From NCBI GenBank assembly GCA_012317185.1, contig CP048838.1, positions 1,860,001 through 1,924,000 of the forward strand: 64,000 nt of DNA. Reading direction: 5' to 3'. The DNA is from [Clostridium] innocuum (GTDB lineage: Bacteria; Bacillota_I; Bacilli_A; Erysipelotrichales; Erysipelotrichaceae). Positions 15,674-24,774 of the stretch are shown one piece after another; position 1 is the first letter of the stretch, and each line of letters begins with the position of its first letter. The notes beneath the pieces were generated by a model that was given only the letters and a program-made list of their open reading frames with translations, was not told the origin of the DNA and did not search any database. A program made the position numbers and the translations under genes.

Positions 15674-16927
15674 ATGCAGATTAGTGAATATGATTTGTTT
15701 GCCTATCAGCTGCTGCATTACCTGGTCGTACAACAGCATTATCGCATTGTAAGGGTTCAGCAGCACAAGGATGATCTGTGGCTGATGAATGAAAATCATC
15801 AGGTATATCCGGTGATCCGCATTTCATCCAGCGGCAATGCCGGAACCTTTGCGGACACGGATTATGTGCGCAACGTTCACCGCATCATACTCAATCTGAT
15901 GCACAGAGAGGGACCGATGCTGATTTTGAATACCAATCCGCAATCCAGTCCGGTGCACAATGCGTTTCTGACACAGATTTGCATCACTCCTTCAGCCCTC
16001 AGTGAACCGCAGCTGACCAGCGTCTTTCATGGCATTGACCGTGTCGTGCATCGCGTGGCAGATCCGGATAAGGAAAGCAGTACACTCATGGCTCAGGTGG
16101 AAGAGGCAGAGCTGAAGCAGCAGCAGGATTTCATAAAAAAAGCGCGTAAGAAAAGTATTCCACGCTGCACAATTGCTATTATGGCGATTTGTACGATATT
16201 TCTCGTACTAGAATATCTACTGGCCTATCTGGACGGTAATATGGAAAGTGCCACCGTGGCTGTCGGCGGTTACTATAAGATGAGTATTGTTGCGGCGCAT
16301 GAATACTGGCGTATTCTCAGCGGCGGCTTTGTACATAACGGTGTTGTTCATTTCGTCATCAGCCTGTATGCCCTGTATGCGACCGGAAAGCTGTGTGAAC
16401 AGCGTTTGGGAAGAGGCTGGTATCTGGCGGTTTTTCTTTCCTCTGTGATATTGGGGAATGCTGCACAGCTGATTGCGGCACCTAACGGGATTGCGACTGG
16501 TATGAGCGCCGGGATCTTTGGTGTGGCGGCAGCCTTTCTCACCAGTCAGCTGCTGTCGCATACACTGCGACATCCACTACTGCGTATTCCGTTGTATAAC
16601 TGTATGGCAATTCTGGCCGTACTGGCACTGGTGCCCTCGGTGTCCTTTATCGCCTGTATTGCGGGGATTCTGTGCGGAATTCTGTACGGCTTATGGATGC
16701 ATGGCAGACAGAGTGAATCCGGTATGAAGCAGCATGCCTGTCTGGCGCTTGTTCTGTATGCGGCAAGTCTGTTTGCCTATGGTGCTGCTGTGGATACGGT
16801 TGCACCGCTGGATCGGCATTTGGATGAAGCCATAATCCGTGTTTACCGTCATACACCGCTCAATGCCTATGCAGAATATCTGCAGGAGCATTTTCATCAG
16901 CAGTATGAAAAAACAGGAGGTATTTAA
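15674..16927 (+). CDS. Rhomboid-family membrane protein with altered catalytic dyad
   Basis: The 417-residue protein resembles B. subtilis YqgP/GluP: a cytoplasmic N-terminal domain of about 160 residues, then seven membrane segments. Rhomboid features are WRILSGGFVHNGVVHFVISLYALY and the serine motif GMSAG (Ser about 278). In the helix where active rhomboids have AHxxG with the catalytic His about 50 residues later, this protein reads ACIAG (Cys about 328). The conserved Asn of the HxxxN motif is Ser. The protein may therefore be proteolytically inactive. Start 15674 has GAGGTGA upstream. It lies 4 bp after rluD and its stop overlaps the next ATG. Confidence 0.82.
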   Translation: MQISEYDLFAYQLLHYLVVQQHYRIVRVQQHKDDLWLMNENHQVYPVIRISSSGNAGTFADTDYVRNVHRIILNLMHREGPMLILNTNPQSSPVHNAFLTQICITPSALSEPQLTSVFHGIDRVVHRVADPDKESSTLMAQVEEAELKQQQDFIKKARKKSIPRCTIAIMAICTIFLVLEYLLAYLDGNMESATVAVGGYYKMSIVAAHEYWRILSGGFVHNGVVHFVISLYALYATGKLCEQRLGRGWYLAVFLSSVILGNAAQLIAAPNGIATGMSAGIFGVAAAFLTSQLLSHTLRHPLLRIPLYNCMAILAVLALVPSVSFIACIAGILCGILYGLWMHGRQSESGMKQHACLALVLYAASLFAYGAAVDTVAPLDRHLDEAIIRVYRHTPLNAYAEYLQEHFHQQYEKTGGI

Positions 16928-17421
16928 TGAAACGGGAAGATGTACTAACTTGGGATGAATATTTCATGGGACTGGCGCACCTGAGTGCCAAACGGAGCAA
17001 GGATCCTTCCACACAGGTGGGGGCTGTCATTGTCAGCAGTGAGCATCGTGTTGTCAGTATCGGCTATAACGGATTTCCAAACGGCTGCAGCGATGATGAG
17101 TTTCCATGGGATCGGGAAGGGGATTTCGGTAACACCAAATATCCCTATGTCGTGCATGCGGAGCTGAATGCGATTTTAAACAGCAAGCATGATTTAAAAG
17201 GATGCAGTATTTATGTGTCGCTGTTTCCATGCAATGAGTGCGCAAAGGCGATCATACAGAGCGGAATCAGCCGTATTGTGTATGAGTCCGATAAGTATGC
17301 ACATACAGAAGGGACGATTGCCAGCAAGCGGATGCTGCGCAGTGCGGGGGTAGAGCTGGTACAGCTTCCCTATGCCATTGATTTGCAGGTATCCAGAAAA
17401 ATTAATCCGACAATACGATAA
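16927..17421 (+). CDS. dCMP deaminase family protein
   Basis: The 164-residue zinc-dependent deaminase of the ComEB/dCMP deaminase family has the zinc and proton-shuttle motif VVHAELNAIL and the second zinc motif PCNECAKAII. Other typical parts are SKDPSTQVGAV and GYNGFPNGCSD. It probably converts dCMP to dUMP for thymidylate synthesis, complementing the dUTPase at 7779. The start codon overlaps the upstream stop (TAATG). A strong terminator follows. Confidence 0.9.
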   Translation: MKREDVLTWDEYFMGLAHLSAKRSKDPSTQVGAVIVSSEHRVVSIGYNGFPNGCSDDEFPWDREGDFGNTKYPYVVHAELNAILNSKHDLKGCSIYVSLFPCNECAKAIIQSGISRIVYESDKYAHTEGTIASKRMLRSAGVELVQLPYAIDLQVSRKINPTIR

Positions 17422-17533
17422 GAAGGTTCAGGCAATCATAGGACCAGCATTCCTTGTGTGAATACCAATTGTTCGCTGTGCATTTATGCGATTGTTATGA
17501 ATGCTCGTACTTATAGAATCCTTCAGTATGAAG

Positions 17534-17576
17534 AAAAGCTATTTCACGATAAAAGTTTAAGTGAAATAGCTTTTTT
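17534..17576 (+). terminator. Rho-independent terminator
   Basis: AAAGCTATTTCAC / GTGAAATAGCTTT, 13-bp stem, 13-nt loop, six T. Confidence 0.92.
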
Positions 17577-17601
17577 GTTATATGCTGGTATTCATATGAT
17601 A

Positions 17602-18276
17602 TCAGAATTTATGATTGCTGCATTTTCGCAAATGCAAATACACCGTGTTTTTTGAAATGTTCAAAAGCTTAGCGATAACTGTAACAGCGTCCTTGATTTG
17701 GAAAATTCCTTTATTATACAGGTCATAAATAATTTCTTTGTTTTTATTTGACGAGCTTATAGCAGGGTCATTGTATATCCTCTCTTTTACGGTATTTAAT
17801 GTTGATGTAATCATATCATCTACATTACTGGCAAAGGTTTCTGTTGCGGAATCGTTTTCTGCTGTGAGAGTTTCTTTTTGTACGAACGTATGAATGAAAT
17901 CATAAAAACTGATATTCATATAAAAATTCATACACAATAAACCGATAATGCGGTCATTTTCTCCTTTGATGGCAATCGTTGTGCTTTTCAGAGGTTCTCC
18001 CTTTGCATTGACCGAATAATAGGTTTCCTGTTTCGAGCTGTTCTCACTGAACTTGATGAGAAAGTCTAATGCCTTATCTGTAATCGGGGCACCGACCTTT
18101 CTGCCGGTATGCTCACCATGGTTGATATAAATGACGGAGTGCTGAAAGTCCTCCAGACTATGAAGCACGATTTCATAGGCCTCTCCTAAATAGTTGCCCA
18201 GACCTTCAACCATTGAGCGGTAGCTTTGCAGAATCATCTTATCAATCAGGGTTAATTGAACTTCTTGTGGTTTCAT
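17602..18276 (-). CDS. YheO-like PAS / HTH transcriptional regulator
   Basis: The 224-residue protein has a YheO-type PAS-like domain in the first two thirds (YRSMVEGLGNYLGEAYEIVLHSLED, GRKVGAPITDKAL, ...GENDRIIGLLCMNFYM) and a DauR-type C-terminal helix-turn-helix (FQIKDAVTVIAKLLNISKNTVYLHLRK). DauR relatives regulate amino acid catabolism genes and frequently sit next to RidA. It is divergent from the RidA-PTS-lyase operon, with both promoters in the 230-bp intergenic space, so it most likely controls that operon. Start 18276 was chosen because GGAGG is 5 bp upstream. Confidence 0.85.
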   Translation of the reverse strand: MKPQEVQLTLIDKMILQSYRSMVEGLGNYLGEAYEIVLHSLEDFQHSVIYINHGEHTGRKVGAPITDKALDFLIKFSENSSKQETYYSVNAKGEPLKSTTIAIKGENDRIIGLLCMNFYMNISFYDFIHTFVQKETLTAENDSATETFASNVDDMITSTLNTVKERIYNDPAISSSNKNKEIIYDLYNKGIFQIKDAVTVIAKLLNISKNTVYLHLRKCSNHKF

Positions 18277-18302
18277 GGTATCCTCCACTCCCTTCGCTGT
18301 CT

Positions 18303-18331
18303 ATTATAGCGTACTAATTTCATTTATTCAA
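18303..18331 (-). promoter_or_regulatory. Sigma-A promoter of the YheO-like regulator
   Basis: On the minus strand, TTGAAT (18331-18326), 17-bp spacer and TATAAT (18308-18303). Confidence 0.7.
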
Positions 18332-18444
18332 AACAATTTCAAAAAAATTCATTAAGTAAACTAAATAAATGCGAAAATTGCTTAATACTGCTAAAGTTTT
18401 GTAATCTTAAAATATAATTCATCTAACAAATGATAATTATTTTA

Positions 18445-18473
18445 TTGACTAAAATAAAATAATGTATTATAGT
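18445..18473 (+). promoter_or_regulatory. Sigma-A promoter of the RidA-PTS-lyase operon
   Basis: TTGACT (18445-18450), 17-bp spacer and TATAGT (18468-18473). The region between the two divergent promoters is very AT-rich and probably holds the regulator's binding sites. Confidence 0.7.
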
Positions 18474-18511
18474 ATAGGAGTAAAAAATATTTCATTAGAA
18501 AGGAGAAAGGA

Positions 18512-18889
18512 ATGAACAAAATTATTGATGCCGATAGCGCACCTGCTGCAATCGGCCCCTATTCACAGGCAGTCACGAATGGCAATTTGTTGTTTGTATC
18601 CGGACAGCTTCCGATAGAACCCGGGCAGGGGGTGATCGTGAGCGGGGATATTGCTGAACAGGCAAGACAATCACTTGAAAATGTGAAGGCGATTTTGGAA
18701 AAGGCCGGCTATGAAATGAGGGATGTTGTAAAGACGACATGCTACTTGACAGAAATGGAGAATTTTGCTGTGGTAAATGAAATTTATGCTGAGTATTTTG
18801 TAGGAAATTATCCGGCAAGATCCTGTGTATCCGTGAAGGAGCTTCCGAAACAGGCATTGTTTGAATTAGAAGTTATTGCGTGTAAATAA
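18512..18889 (+). CDS. RidA family enamine/imine deaminase
   Basis: The 125-residue YjgF/YER057c/UK114 protein has APAAIGPYSQAV, LLFVSGQLPI, NVKAILEKAGYEMRDVVKTTCYL and the signature ARSCVSVKELPK with the conserved Arg. RidA hydrolyses reactive 2-aminoacrylate and related imines released by PLP enzymes to keto acid and ammonia. It is first in an operon that also encodes a PLP C-S lyase, whose beta-elimination would release exactly such enamines. GGAGAAAGG precedes the ATG. Confidence 0.92.
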   Translation: MNKIIDADSAPAAIGPYSQAVTNGNLLFVSGQLPIEPGQGVIVSGDIAEQARQSLENVKAILEKAGYEMRDVVKTTCYLTEMENFAVVNEIYAEYFVGNYPARSCVSVKELPKQALFELEVIACK

Positions 18890-18903
18890 CAAGGAGAGAA
18901 CTT

Positions 18904-20538
18904 ATGAAAATTTTGTTAATGTGCGGAGCAGGTGCGTCCAGTGGTTTTATGGCGCAGGCAATGCGAAAAGCCGCAAAAGAACAGGGAATTGAAAATTTTG
19001 AAATAATTGCACGAAGTGAAGCAGAAATGATGAACAATTTACAGGGGACAGATCTTGTCATGTTTGGTCCTCATCTAGCGTTTAAAAGGGAAGCGCTCGA
19101 AAAGGATTTAAAAAAGTTTAATATTCCGTTTGCCTTTATTGACAAGGATGCGTATGGAAGTATTGATGGAGCTGCTACGCTGAAGCAGGCATTGGATGCG
19201 TTGCGGGAAGTAAAAAAGCCTGTCGAAGAAATCTCTGTAAAAGAGGAAAAAACAACGCAGAGCAGTGAGGCCTCGGAGGAATCGGCGAAGGGCTTTATGG
19301 GATGGATTACCAAATCACTGGCTCCTAAACTGGATAAGCTTACACAGAATATTTATATATCCGCAATACAACAATCCATCATGAGTATACTGCCAATGAT
19401 TATGATCGGTTCAGTTTCCTCAATTGTCGGTGTATTCCGTAACTTTGAGGTGATGAGCTGGATTCCGGATATCTCCATGCTGAATACATATTCCTTTGGC
19501 TTGATTGCAGTATTTCTGGCTATTCTGGTACCGATGAAGGTACTGGAAAAAAGAGGGAATGAGAAATTGAAAATTTCTGCGATGCTGACCAGTCTTGCTC
19601 TCTTCTTTATCATCACACTTCCGGTCATAGATGGAGAAACCGGTACGATGAATTTCATCATGGATAAAATTGGAACAGGGGGTATGCTGACAGCAGTTGT
19701 GACATCCGTTTTTACAGCATGGATTTTTAATTTTGCTTCTAGGCACTCTATGTTTAAGGAGGATACGGTTATGCCGGATATGGTTGTGGCATGGATGGAT
19801 GCACTTGTTCCTGTAACAATCACACTGGCCATCGGTTTATTTATTATGAGCACCGGATTTGATTTACCACTGTTTATCCGTGGCTTGTTTGCACCGATTT
19901 CTTCCTTTGGACAGACCTGGCTTGGTCTTGTTATGATTTGTTTCTTCACCTGCTTCCTGTATTCCTTTGGCTTTACCTGGATTCTGTTCCCCATCGCATG
20001 GGCAATCTGGATGGAGGGTATGGATGCCAATATGGCTGCGGTTGCGGCAGGACAGGCGGCGTCAAGTATTAACCTTATGGAAACGGTAATGGGAATCACC
20101 TATATCGGTGGACAGGGGTGTACACTTGCATTGGTTCTGATGTGTATGCGTTCAAAAGTAAAAAAACTGAAATCCATCGGGCGCGTTTGTATCTTCCCTG
20201 CAATCTTCAATATCAATGAGCCAATTGTGTTTGGTGCTCCTGTTGTATGGAATCCGATCCTTATGATTCCACTGTGCCTTAATTCAATTATTATTCCAAG
20301 TCTTATGTATCTTGTTATGCGCATCGGCCTTGTTCCTATTCCGAGTGCACCTATGCAGATGTGGTATCTTCCAAATATCGTACAAGGCTATCTGACAACG
20401 AACAGTATGTCCGGGGTTATTCTGGTAATTGCATTGTTTGCTGTATCCTGGCTGATTTGGATGCCATTCTTTAGGGTATTTGAAAAACAGCAGTACAAAG
20501 AAGAGCTTGAAAACAGAAAGGAAAGGGAGATCATATGA
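18904..20538 (+). CDS. PTS cellobiose/lactose-type EIIB-EIIC fusion permease
   Basis: The 544-residue fusion has an N-terminal EIIB domain (about residues 1-105) with the phospho-acceptor Cys in LLMCGAGASSG. A charged linker (about 106-140, PVEEISVKEEKTTQSSEASE) leads to the EIIC domain (about 145-535) with eight to ten membrane segments, including FNINEPIVFGAPVVWNPILM, the usual sugar-binding signature. It imports and phosphorylates a beta-linked sugar or glycoside. IIB and IIC are usually separate or in IICB order in this family, so the IIB-IIC order is less common. The matching EIIA overlaps by 4 bp. Confidence 0.88.
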   Translation: MKILLMCGAGASSGFMAQAMRKAAKEQGIENFEIIARSEAEMMNNLQGTDLVMFGPHLAFKREALEKDLKKFNIPFAFIDKDAYGSIDGAATLKQALDALREVKKPVEEISVKEEKTTQSSEASEESAKGFMGWITKSLAPKLDKLTQNIYISAIQQSIMSILPMIMIGSVSSIVGVFRNFEVMSWIPDISMLNTYSFGLIAVFLAILVPMKVLEKRGNEKLKISAMLTSLALFFIITLPVIDGETGTMNFIMDKIGTGGMLTAVVTSVFTAWIFNFASRHSMFKEDTVMPDMVVAWMDALVPVTITLAIGLFIMSTGFDLPLFIRGLFAPISSFGQTWLGLVMICFFTCFLYSFGFTWILFPIAWAIWMEGMDANMAAVAAGQAASSINLMETVMGITYIGGQGCTLALVLMCMRSKVKKLKSIGRVCIFPAIFNINEPIVFGAPVVWNPILMIPLCLNSIIIPSLMYLVMRIGLVPIPSAPMQMWYLPNIVQGYLTTNSMSGVILVIALFAVSWLIWMPFFRVFEKQQYKEELENRKEREII

Positions 20539-20870
20539 AATTAGAAAATGCGCAGGCGGCAATGCAGATCATCCTGCATGCCGGCGATGCCCGCTTAAAA
20601 ACAGCAGAGGCATTAAAGTCTTTAAAAACCTTTGATATAGAACGTGCAAAGCAGCAGCTTTTGGATGCAAATGAAGATATTGTGGCTGCGCACCAATCAC
20701 AGACAGCCTCTCTGCAGGCGGAATCAAATGGAGAAGAAATTGAGTATTCGATTTTATTCACACATGCCCAGGATACGTGTATGACCGTATGCAGTGAAAT
20801 CAACATCGCACAGCAGCTCGTGGATATCTGCGAAGCAATTGATGAGCGGTTTAAGAAATTGGAAAAATAG
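20535..20870 (+). CDS. PTS lactose/cellobiose-type EIIA
   Basis: The 111-residue helical protein has the phospho-histidine region ILFTHAQDTCMT, corresponding to the HAQDxLM motif of LacF/CelC-type EIIA; other parts are HAGDARLKTAEAL and FDIERAKQQLLDANEDIVAAHQSQT. It passes phosphate from HPr to the IIB domain upstream. The start overlaps the IIBC stop (ATGA), so it is translationally coupled. Confidence 0.9.
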   Translation: MKLENAQAAMQIILHAGDARLKTAEALKSLKTFDIERAKQQLLDANEDIVAAHQSQTASLQAESNGEEIEYSILFTHAQDTCMTVCSEINIAQQLVDICEAIDERFKKLEK

Positions 20871-20925
20871 AACCGGAATTTTTGGCAGAGTTTTCTGCCA
20901 AAAATTTTAGGATTGGAGGAACGAT

Positions 20926-22134
20926 ATGAATTACTTTGATAACAGCAACATTAAGCTCGATATATTAAAAAAGAAAGCATACAATCTGCGCTGGGCGGAG
21001 GTAGCGGATGGAACTATCCCACTCACTGCTGCCGATATGGATTACCCATGTGCTCCGGCGATTAAACAGGCATTGCTTGCGTACGTGGAGGAAGGCTATT
21101 TCTCCTATACACCGAAACTGGGCCTGCCTGCGTTTAATCAGGCATTTTCAAATTATGTGAAGGAAACAAAGGGGGAGGAAATCAAAGCGGAGCAGGTACT
21201 GGCGGTAGACAGTGCAGCAAGAGCGATGTTCATCGTGGCGAAGGCTTTTTTGAAGCCTGGAGATGAAATGATTGTCTTTGATCCCTGCGATTTCCTTTTC
21301 CGGGAATCCTGTTTAGCGGCTGGAGCAACTCCAATCAGCTACGCAGCAAAGCTTGTTACGGAGAATAGGAAAATGGATCTTTCAAGACTGGAGGAGTGCA
21401 TAAGCGAGAGAACCAAAATGATTGGATTGTGTAATCCGCATAACCCATACGGTCTTGTCTATACGAAGGAGGAGCTGGAGGCAATCATGCGATTGTGTGA
21501 GAAACATGATCTACTGATTATGAACGATGAAATATGGTCGGATATCCTGTATCCCGATGCACAGTTCAACAGCATTTATTGTTTAGGCGAGGAGCGCTGT
21601 AAACGCGTATTGTCTGTATTTGGGTTCTCTAAGAGCTTTGGTCTTGCCGGATTGAGAATTGGCTGCGTTTATGCGAACGATGATGAAAAATTCCAGAAGC
21701 TGGTTGATGCTTCCGATGTGCTGTCTACTGCGGGTGGTGCTACCTCACTATCGCAGATTGCCGCGATTGCGGCTATGGAAGAAACGCAAGAATGGCGTGC
21801 GGCATTTTTAAAGCATATCACAAAAAACCGGGATTATGCAGTGGCGTTTATCAATGAACATATTCCGGGCTTACATGCCTACAAACCACAGGCGACATTC
21901 CTGCTGTATGTAGATATTCAGGAGCTGCATGTTACAGGAGCTGAATTTGTCGAATTTCTGAAAGAGGAAGTGCAGCTGGCGATTGTACCGGGAGGACACC
22001 AATATTTCGGTGATGAGTCGGAGGGGCATGTTCGTATTTGTCTTGCCACCAGTATGGAAATTCTCAGCGAAGGTCTGAATCGATTAAAAAAGGGTGTTAA
22101 AATGCTAATAGAAAGGAGAACACAGCATGCATAA
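20926..22134 (+). CDS. PatB/MalY-type PLP-dependent C-S beta-lyase / aminotransferase
   Basis: The 402-residue fold-type I PLP enzyme has TAADMDYPCAPAI, CNPHNPYGLVYTKEEL, MNDEIWSDILYP and the Schiff-base lysine in FGFSKSFGLAGLRIG. Homologues cleave cystathionine or other cysteine S-conjugates by beta-elimination, releasing pyruvate and ammonia via an enamine. In this operon it follows a PTS and precedes a GH1 enzyme, so the substrate may be the amino acid part of an imported glycoconjugate. Its 3' end overlaps the GH1 start by 8 bp. Confidence 0.88.
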   Translation: MNYFDNSNIKLDILKKKAYNLRWAEVADGTIPLTAADMDYPCAPAIKQALLAYVEEGYFSYTPKLGLPAFNQAFSNYVKETKGEEIKAEQVLAVDSAARAMFIVAKAFLKPGDEMIVFDPCDFLFRESCLAAGATPISYAAKLVTENRKMDLSRLEECISERTKMIGLCNPHNPYGLVYTKEELEAIMRLCEKHDLLIMNDEIWSDILYPDAQFNSIYCLGEERCKRVLSVFGFSKSFGLAGLRIGCVYANDDEKFQKLVDASDVLSTAGGATSLSQIAAIAAMEETQEWRAAFLKHITKNRDYAVAFINEHIPGLHAYKPQATFLLYVDIQELHVTGAEFVEFLKEEVQLAIVPGGHQYFGDESEGHVRICLATSMEILSEGLNRLKKGVKMLIERRTQHA

Positions 22135-23599
22135 GATACAGTTTCCGGAAAATTTTTTGTGGGGAGGGGCAACTTCCGCCTATCAGTGTGAGGGAGCCTG
22201 GAAAGAGGATGGAAAAGGCTTTGCGGTCACTGATTTGCTGACAGCGGGAAGTCGAGAAATCCCAAGAGAATTTACACCGGTTGAAAAGGATTGTTATTAT
22301 CCGGCAGCGACAGCTATTGATCATTATCATCATTACAAGGAAGATATCGCGTTGTTTGCGGAAATGGGATTTAAGGTATACCGCATGTCGATTTCCTGGG
22401 TAAGAATCTTTCCCAACGGTGATGATGAGGTGCCGAATCCTGCTGGTCTTGCATTCTATCATAAAATATTTCAGGAGTGCAAAAAATATGATATCGAGCC
22501 GTTGGTTACCATTTCTCATCACGATGTACCGCTGGCACTGGCATTGAAACAGGATGGATGGCTAAGCAGAAAGACGATTCCTGCCTTTGTCACGTACTGT
22601 AAAACGATTTTCAAAGAGTATCAGGATGAAGTGAAGTATTGGATCACGTTTAATGAAATCAATATGATGACAAATTATTTTGGCGATATATATACCGGTG
22701 GGATTCTTTCTAACGGAACCCGATATTTGGATATTGCACATGCGAGTGAGGAGTCTTTGTCTGCAGATAAAATGACGAAACGCTTTACGGCTCTGCATCA
22801 TCAGTTTATCGCCAGTGCGCTGGCTGTACAGGTAGGTCATGACATCAATCCAGACTTTCAAATCGGTTCCATGGTTGCGGGGGATGCGCATTATCCATAT
22901 TCCTGTAATCCCGTGAATGTCATTGAAGCACAGCAAAGCATGAACCGTCTATGGTATTGTGGGGACGTGATGGTACGCGGAGAATATTCCTATGCCAGCA
23001 GACATTATCTGAAAGGCAAGGGTGTCGATATAGAAGCACTTGGAATCACCGAGGAGGACAAGTGTATTTTGAAAAAAGGGACGATCGATTTTCTGGCATT
23101 CAGCTACTATACATCCGGCTGTCATGCAGTGGATGAGCATCATGAAACAACTGCAGGTAATTTCTCTTTGGGGGTCGCCAATCCGTATCTGAAAAAATCT
23201 GACTGGGGCTGGGTGTTTGATCCGCAGGGGCTTCGCTGGATGCTGAATGAGTTGTATGGAAGATATCATATTCCGGTGTTTATCGCTGAAAACGGCTTAG
23301 GCGCAATTGATGAGGTAAGTGAGGATGGAAAGGTTCATGATCCTTATCGTATCCAGTATCTGAATGAACATGTGTCCGCAATGCGGGATGCTTTGGAGGA
23401 TGGTGTTGATTTGCTTGGGTATACGTGGTGGGGACCCATTGATCTGGTTAGTGCATCTACCGGTGAAATGAAAAAGCGCTATGGGTTTATTTATGTAGAT
23501 ATGGATGATCAGGGGAAGGGAAGCCTGAAAAGAATCAGAAAGGATTCCTTCTATCATTATCAGAAAATCATTCAGACAAACGGTAGCTGCATTGAGTAG
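22127..23599 (+). CDS. Glycoside hydrolase family 1 (6-phospho-beta-glycosidase)
   Basis: The 490-residue GH1 enzyme has the N-terminal signature FPENFLWGGATSAYQCEGAW. The acid/base Glu lies in WITFNEINM and the nucleophile Glu in VFIAENGLG. Next to a cellobiose-type PTS it should hydrolyse the intracellular phosphorylated beta-glycoside to sugar-6-phosphate and aglycone. The Ser/Lys/Tyr phosphate-binding motif of phospho-glycosidases could be the GEMKKRYGFIYV region near the C-terminus. AAGGAG precedes the ATG. It overlaps the lyase gene. Confidence 0.92.
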   Translation: MHKIQFPENFLWGGATSAYQCEGAWKEDGKGFAVTDLLTAGSREIPREFTPVEKDCYYPAATAIDHYHHYKEDIALFAEMGFKVYRMSISWVRIFPNGDDEVPNPAGLAFYHKIFQECKKYDIEPLVTISHHDVPLALALKQDGWLSRKTIPAFVTYCKTIFKEYQDEVKYWITFNEINMMTNYFGDIYTGGILSNGTRYLDIAHASEESLSADKMTKRFTALHHQFIASALAVQVGHDINPDFQIGSMVAGDAHYPYSCNPVNVIEAQQSMNRLWYCGDVMVRGEYSYASRHYLKGKGVDIEALGITEEDKCILKKGTIDFLAFSYYTSGCHAVDEHHETTAGNFSLGVANPYLKKSDWGWVFDPQGLRWMLNELYGRYHIPVFIAENGLGAIDEVSEDGKVHDPYRIQYLNEHVSAMRDALEDGVDLLGYTWWGPIDLVSASTGEMKKRYGFIYVDMDDQGKGSLKRIRKDSFYHYQKIIQTNGSCIE

Positions 23600-23621
23600 T
23601 GCATCTGTAGGGGAGAGGGAT

Positions 23622-24611
23622 ATGCAGAAAATTGTTTTTACAACGGTTGAAACGCATACATTGGGAGAACCTACCCGCATTATCACTTCTGGCTTTCCAG
23701 ATATACCGGGCATTACAATGATGGAGAAAAAGGAGATCCTTGAACAACGGTATGACCATCTGCGCCGTGCCTTGATGTGTGAGCCAAGGGGACATAAGGA
23801 TATGGTTGGGGCGCTTATTCTACCTGCAGAGCAGACAGCATCTGCATTCGGTGTTGTTTTTATGGATGCGAAGAGATGGGTGAATATGTGCGGGCATGCG
23901 TCCATCGGTTGTGCTATGTATGCGGTGGAGGCAGGGCTTGTACCTGTGTGCGAACCGTATACAGAGGTTGTGATGGATACGCCATCAGGAACTATATGCG
24001 CAAGTGTAAGGGTGGAGAATAAAAAAGCGCAGGAGGTTACCTTGCGTAATGTTCCTTCATTTCTGTTTGCTGATGAGGTAAAGGTAAGGGTAGATGGCAA
24101 GGAATATAGGGTTGCGATTTCTTTTGGCGGTACGTTCTTTGCTTTGATTGATGCTGCACAGCTTTCATTGCAGCTGGATGCAAAGGATATTGAGTTTCTG
24201 ATACCCTTTACAAGGAAACTGCTGGCTCAGCTGAATAAGCAATATGAGATAAAGCATCCCTCACTTGCAATCACACGCGTTGTAAATGCTGAATATTATG
24301 TAGCTACTGGAGAAAAGAAACAGAAGAATATCGTTATTGCCGAGGAAGGTCAGGTCGATCGCTCACCATGTGGGACAGGAACAAGTGCAAAGCTGGCATA
24401 TTTGCATGCGAAAGGAAACTTATCTGCAAACGAAATTTTTGTGAATGAAAGCTTTACCGGAGCAAAATTTTATGGACGGTATGAAGCGGAGGATGTTATC
24501 GGACACTATCGTGGTATTCAACCGATGATTACAGGCAGTGCCTATATCACGGGGAAGGCAGTATATGTGATCGATGAGAATGACCCTTTGACCTATGGCT
24601 TTACGATTTGA
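23622..24611 (+). CDS. Proline racemase family protein (proline/hydroxyproline racemase-epimerase)
   Basis: The 329-residue protein has both catalytic cysteines of proton-transfer racemases: NMCGHASIGC (first) and DRSPCGTGTSAKLA (second). Other family parts are THTLGEPTRII, EPRGHKDMVGA and the C-terminal GRYEAEDVIGHYRGIQPMITGSAYITG. Having both Cys favours racemase/epimerase over 3-hydroxyproline dehydratase, which has Thr at the second site. Which of proline or 4-hydroxyproline it acts on cannot be fixed from sequence. Start 23622 was chosen for GGGGAGAGGG upstream. It ends the operon. Confidence 0.88.
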   Translation: MQKIVFTTVETHTLGEPTRIITSGFPDIPGITMMEKKEILEQRYDHLRRALMCEPRGHKDMVGALILPAEQTASAFGVVFMDAKRWVNMCGHASIGCAMYAVEAGLVPVCEPYTEVVMDTPSGTICASVRVENKKAQEVTLRNVPSFLFADEVKVRVDGKEYRVAISFGGTFFALIDAAQLSLQLDAKDIEFLIPFTRKLLAQLNKQYEIKHPSLAITRVVNAEYYVATGEKKQKNIVIAEEGQVDRSPCGTGTSAKLAYLHAKGNLSANEIFVNESFTGAKFYGRYEAEDVIGHYRGIQPMITGSAYITGKAVYVIDENDPLTYGFTI

Positions 24612-24733
24612 GTCTGCTTTTGCATCATGATTTATAAAAAGATACAGAGGGCCTTCGAGTTTTGCTGGCCTTCTGCCCTTTTATTGATTCTGTTTTTCTA
24701 TTTCATTTGTGCTTTGGCAGATGAAGGCATACG

Positions 24734-24774
24734 AAAAACCCGTTTTCTGTTTAAGCAGGAAACGGGTTTGTTTT
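24734..24774. terminator. Bidirectional terminator between convergent operons
   Basis: AAACCCGTTTTCTG / CAGGAAACGGGTTT (one G-U pair) with TTTT on the plus side and a T run on the minus side. It serves both the racemase operon and rnhC. Confidence 0.82.
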
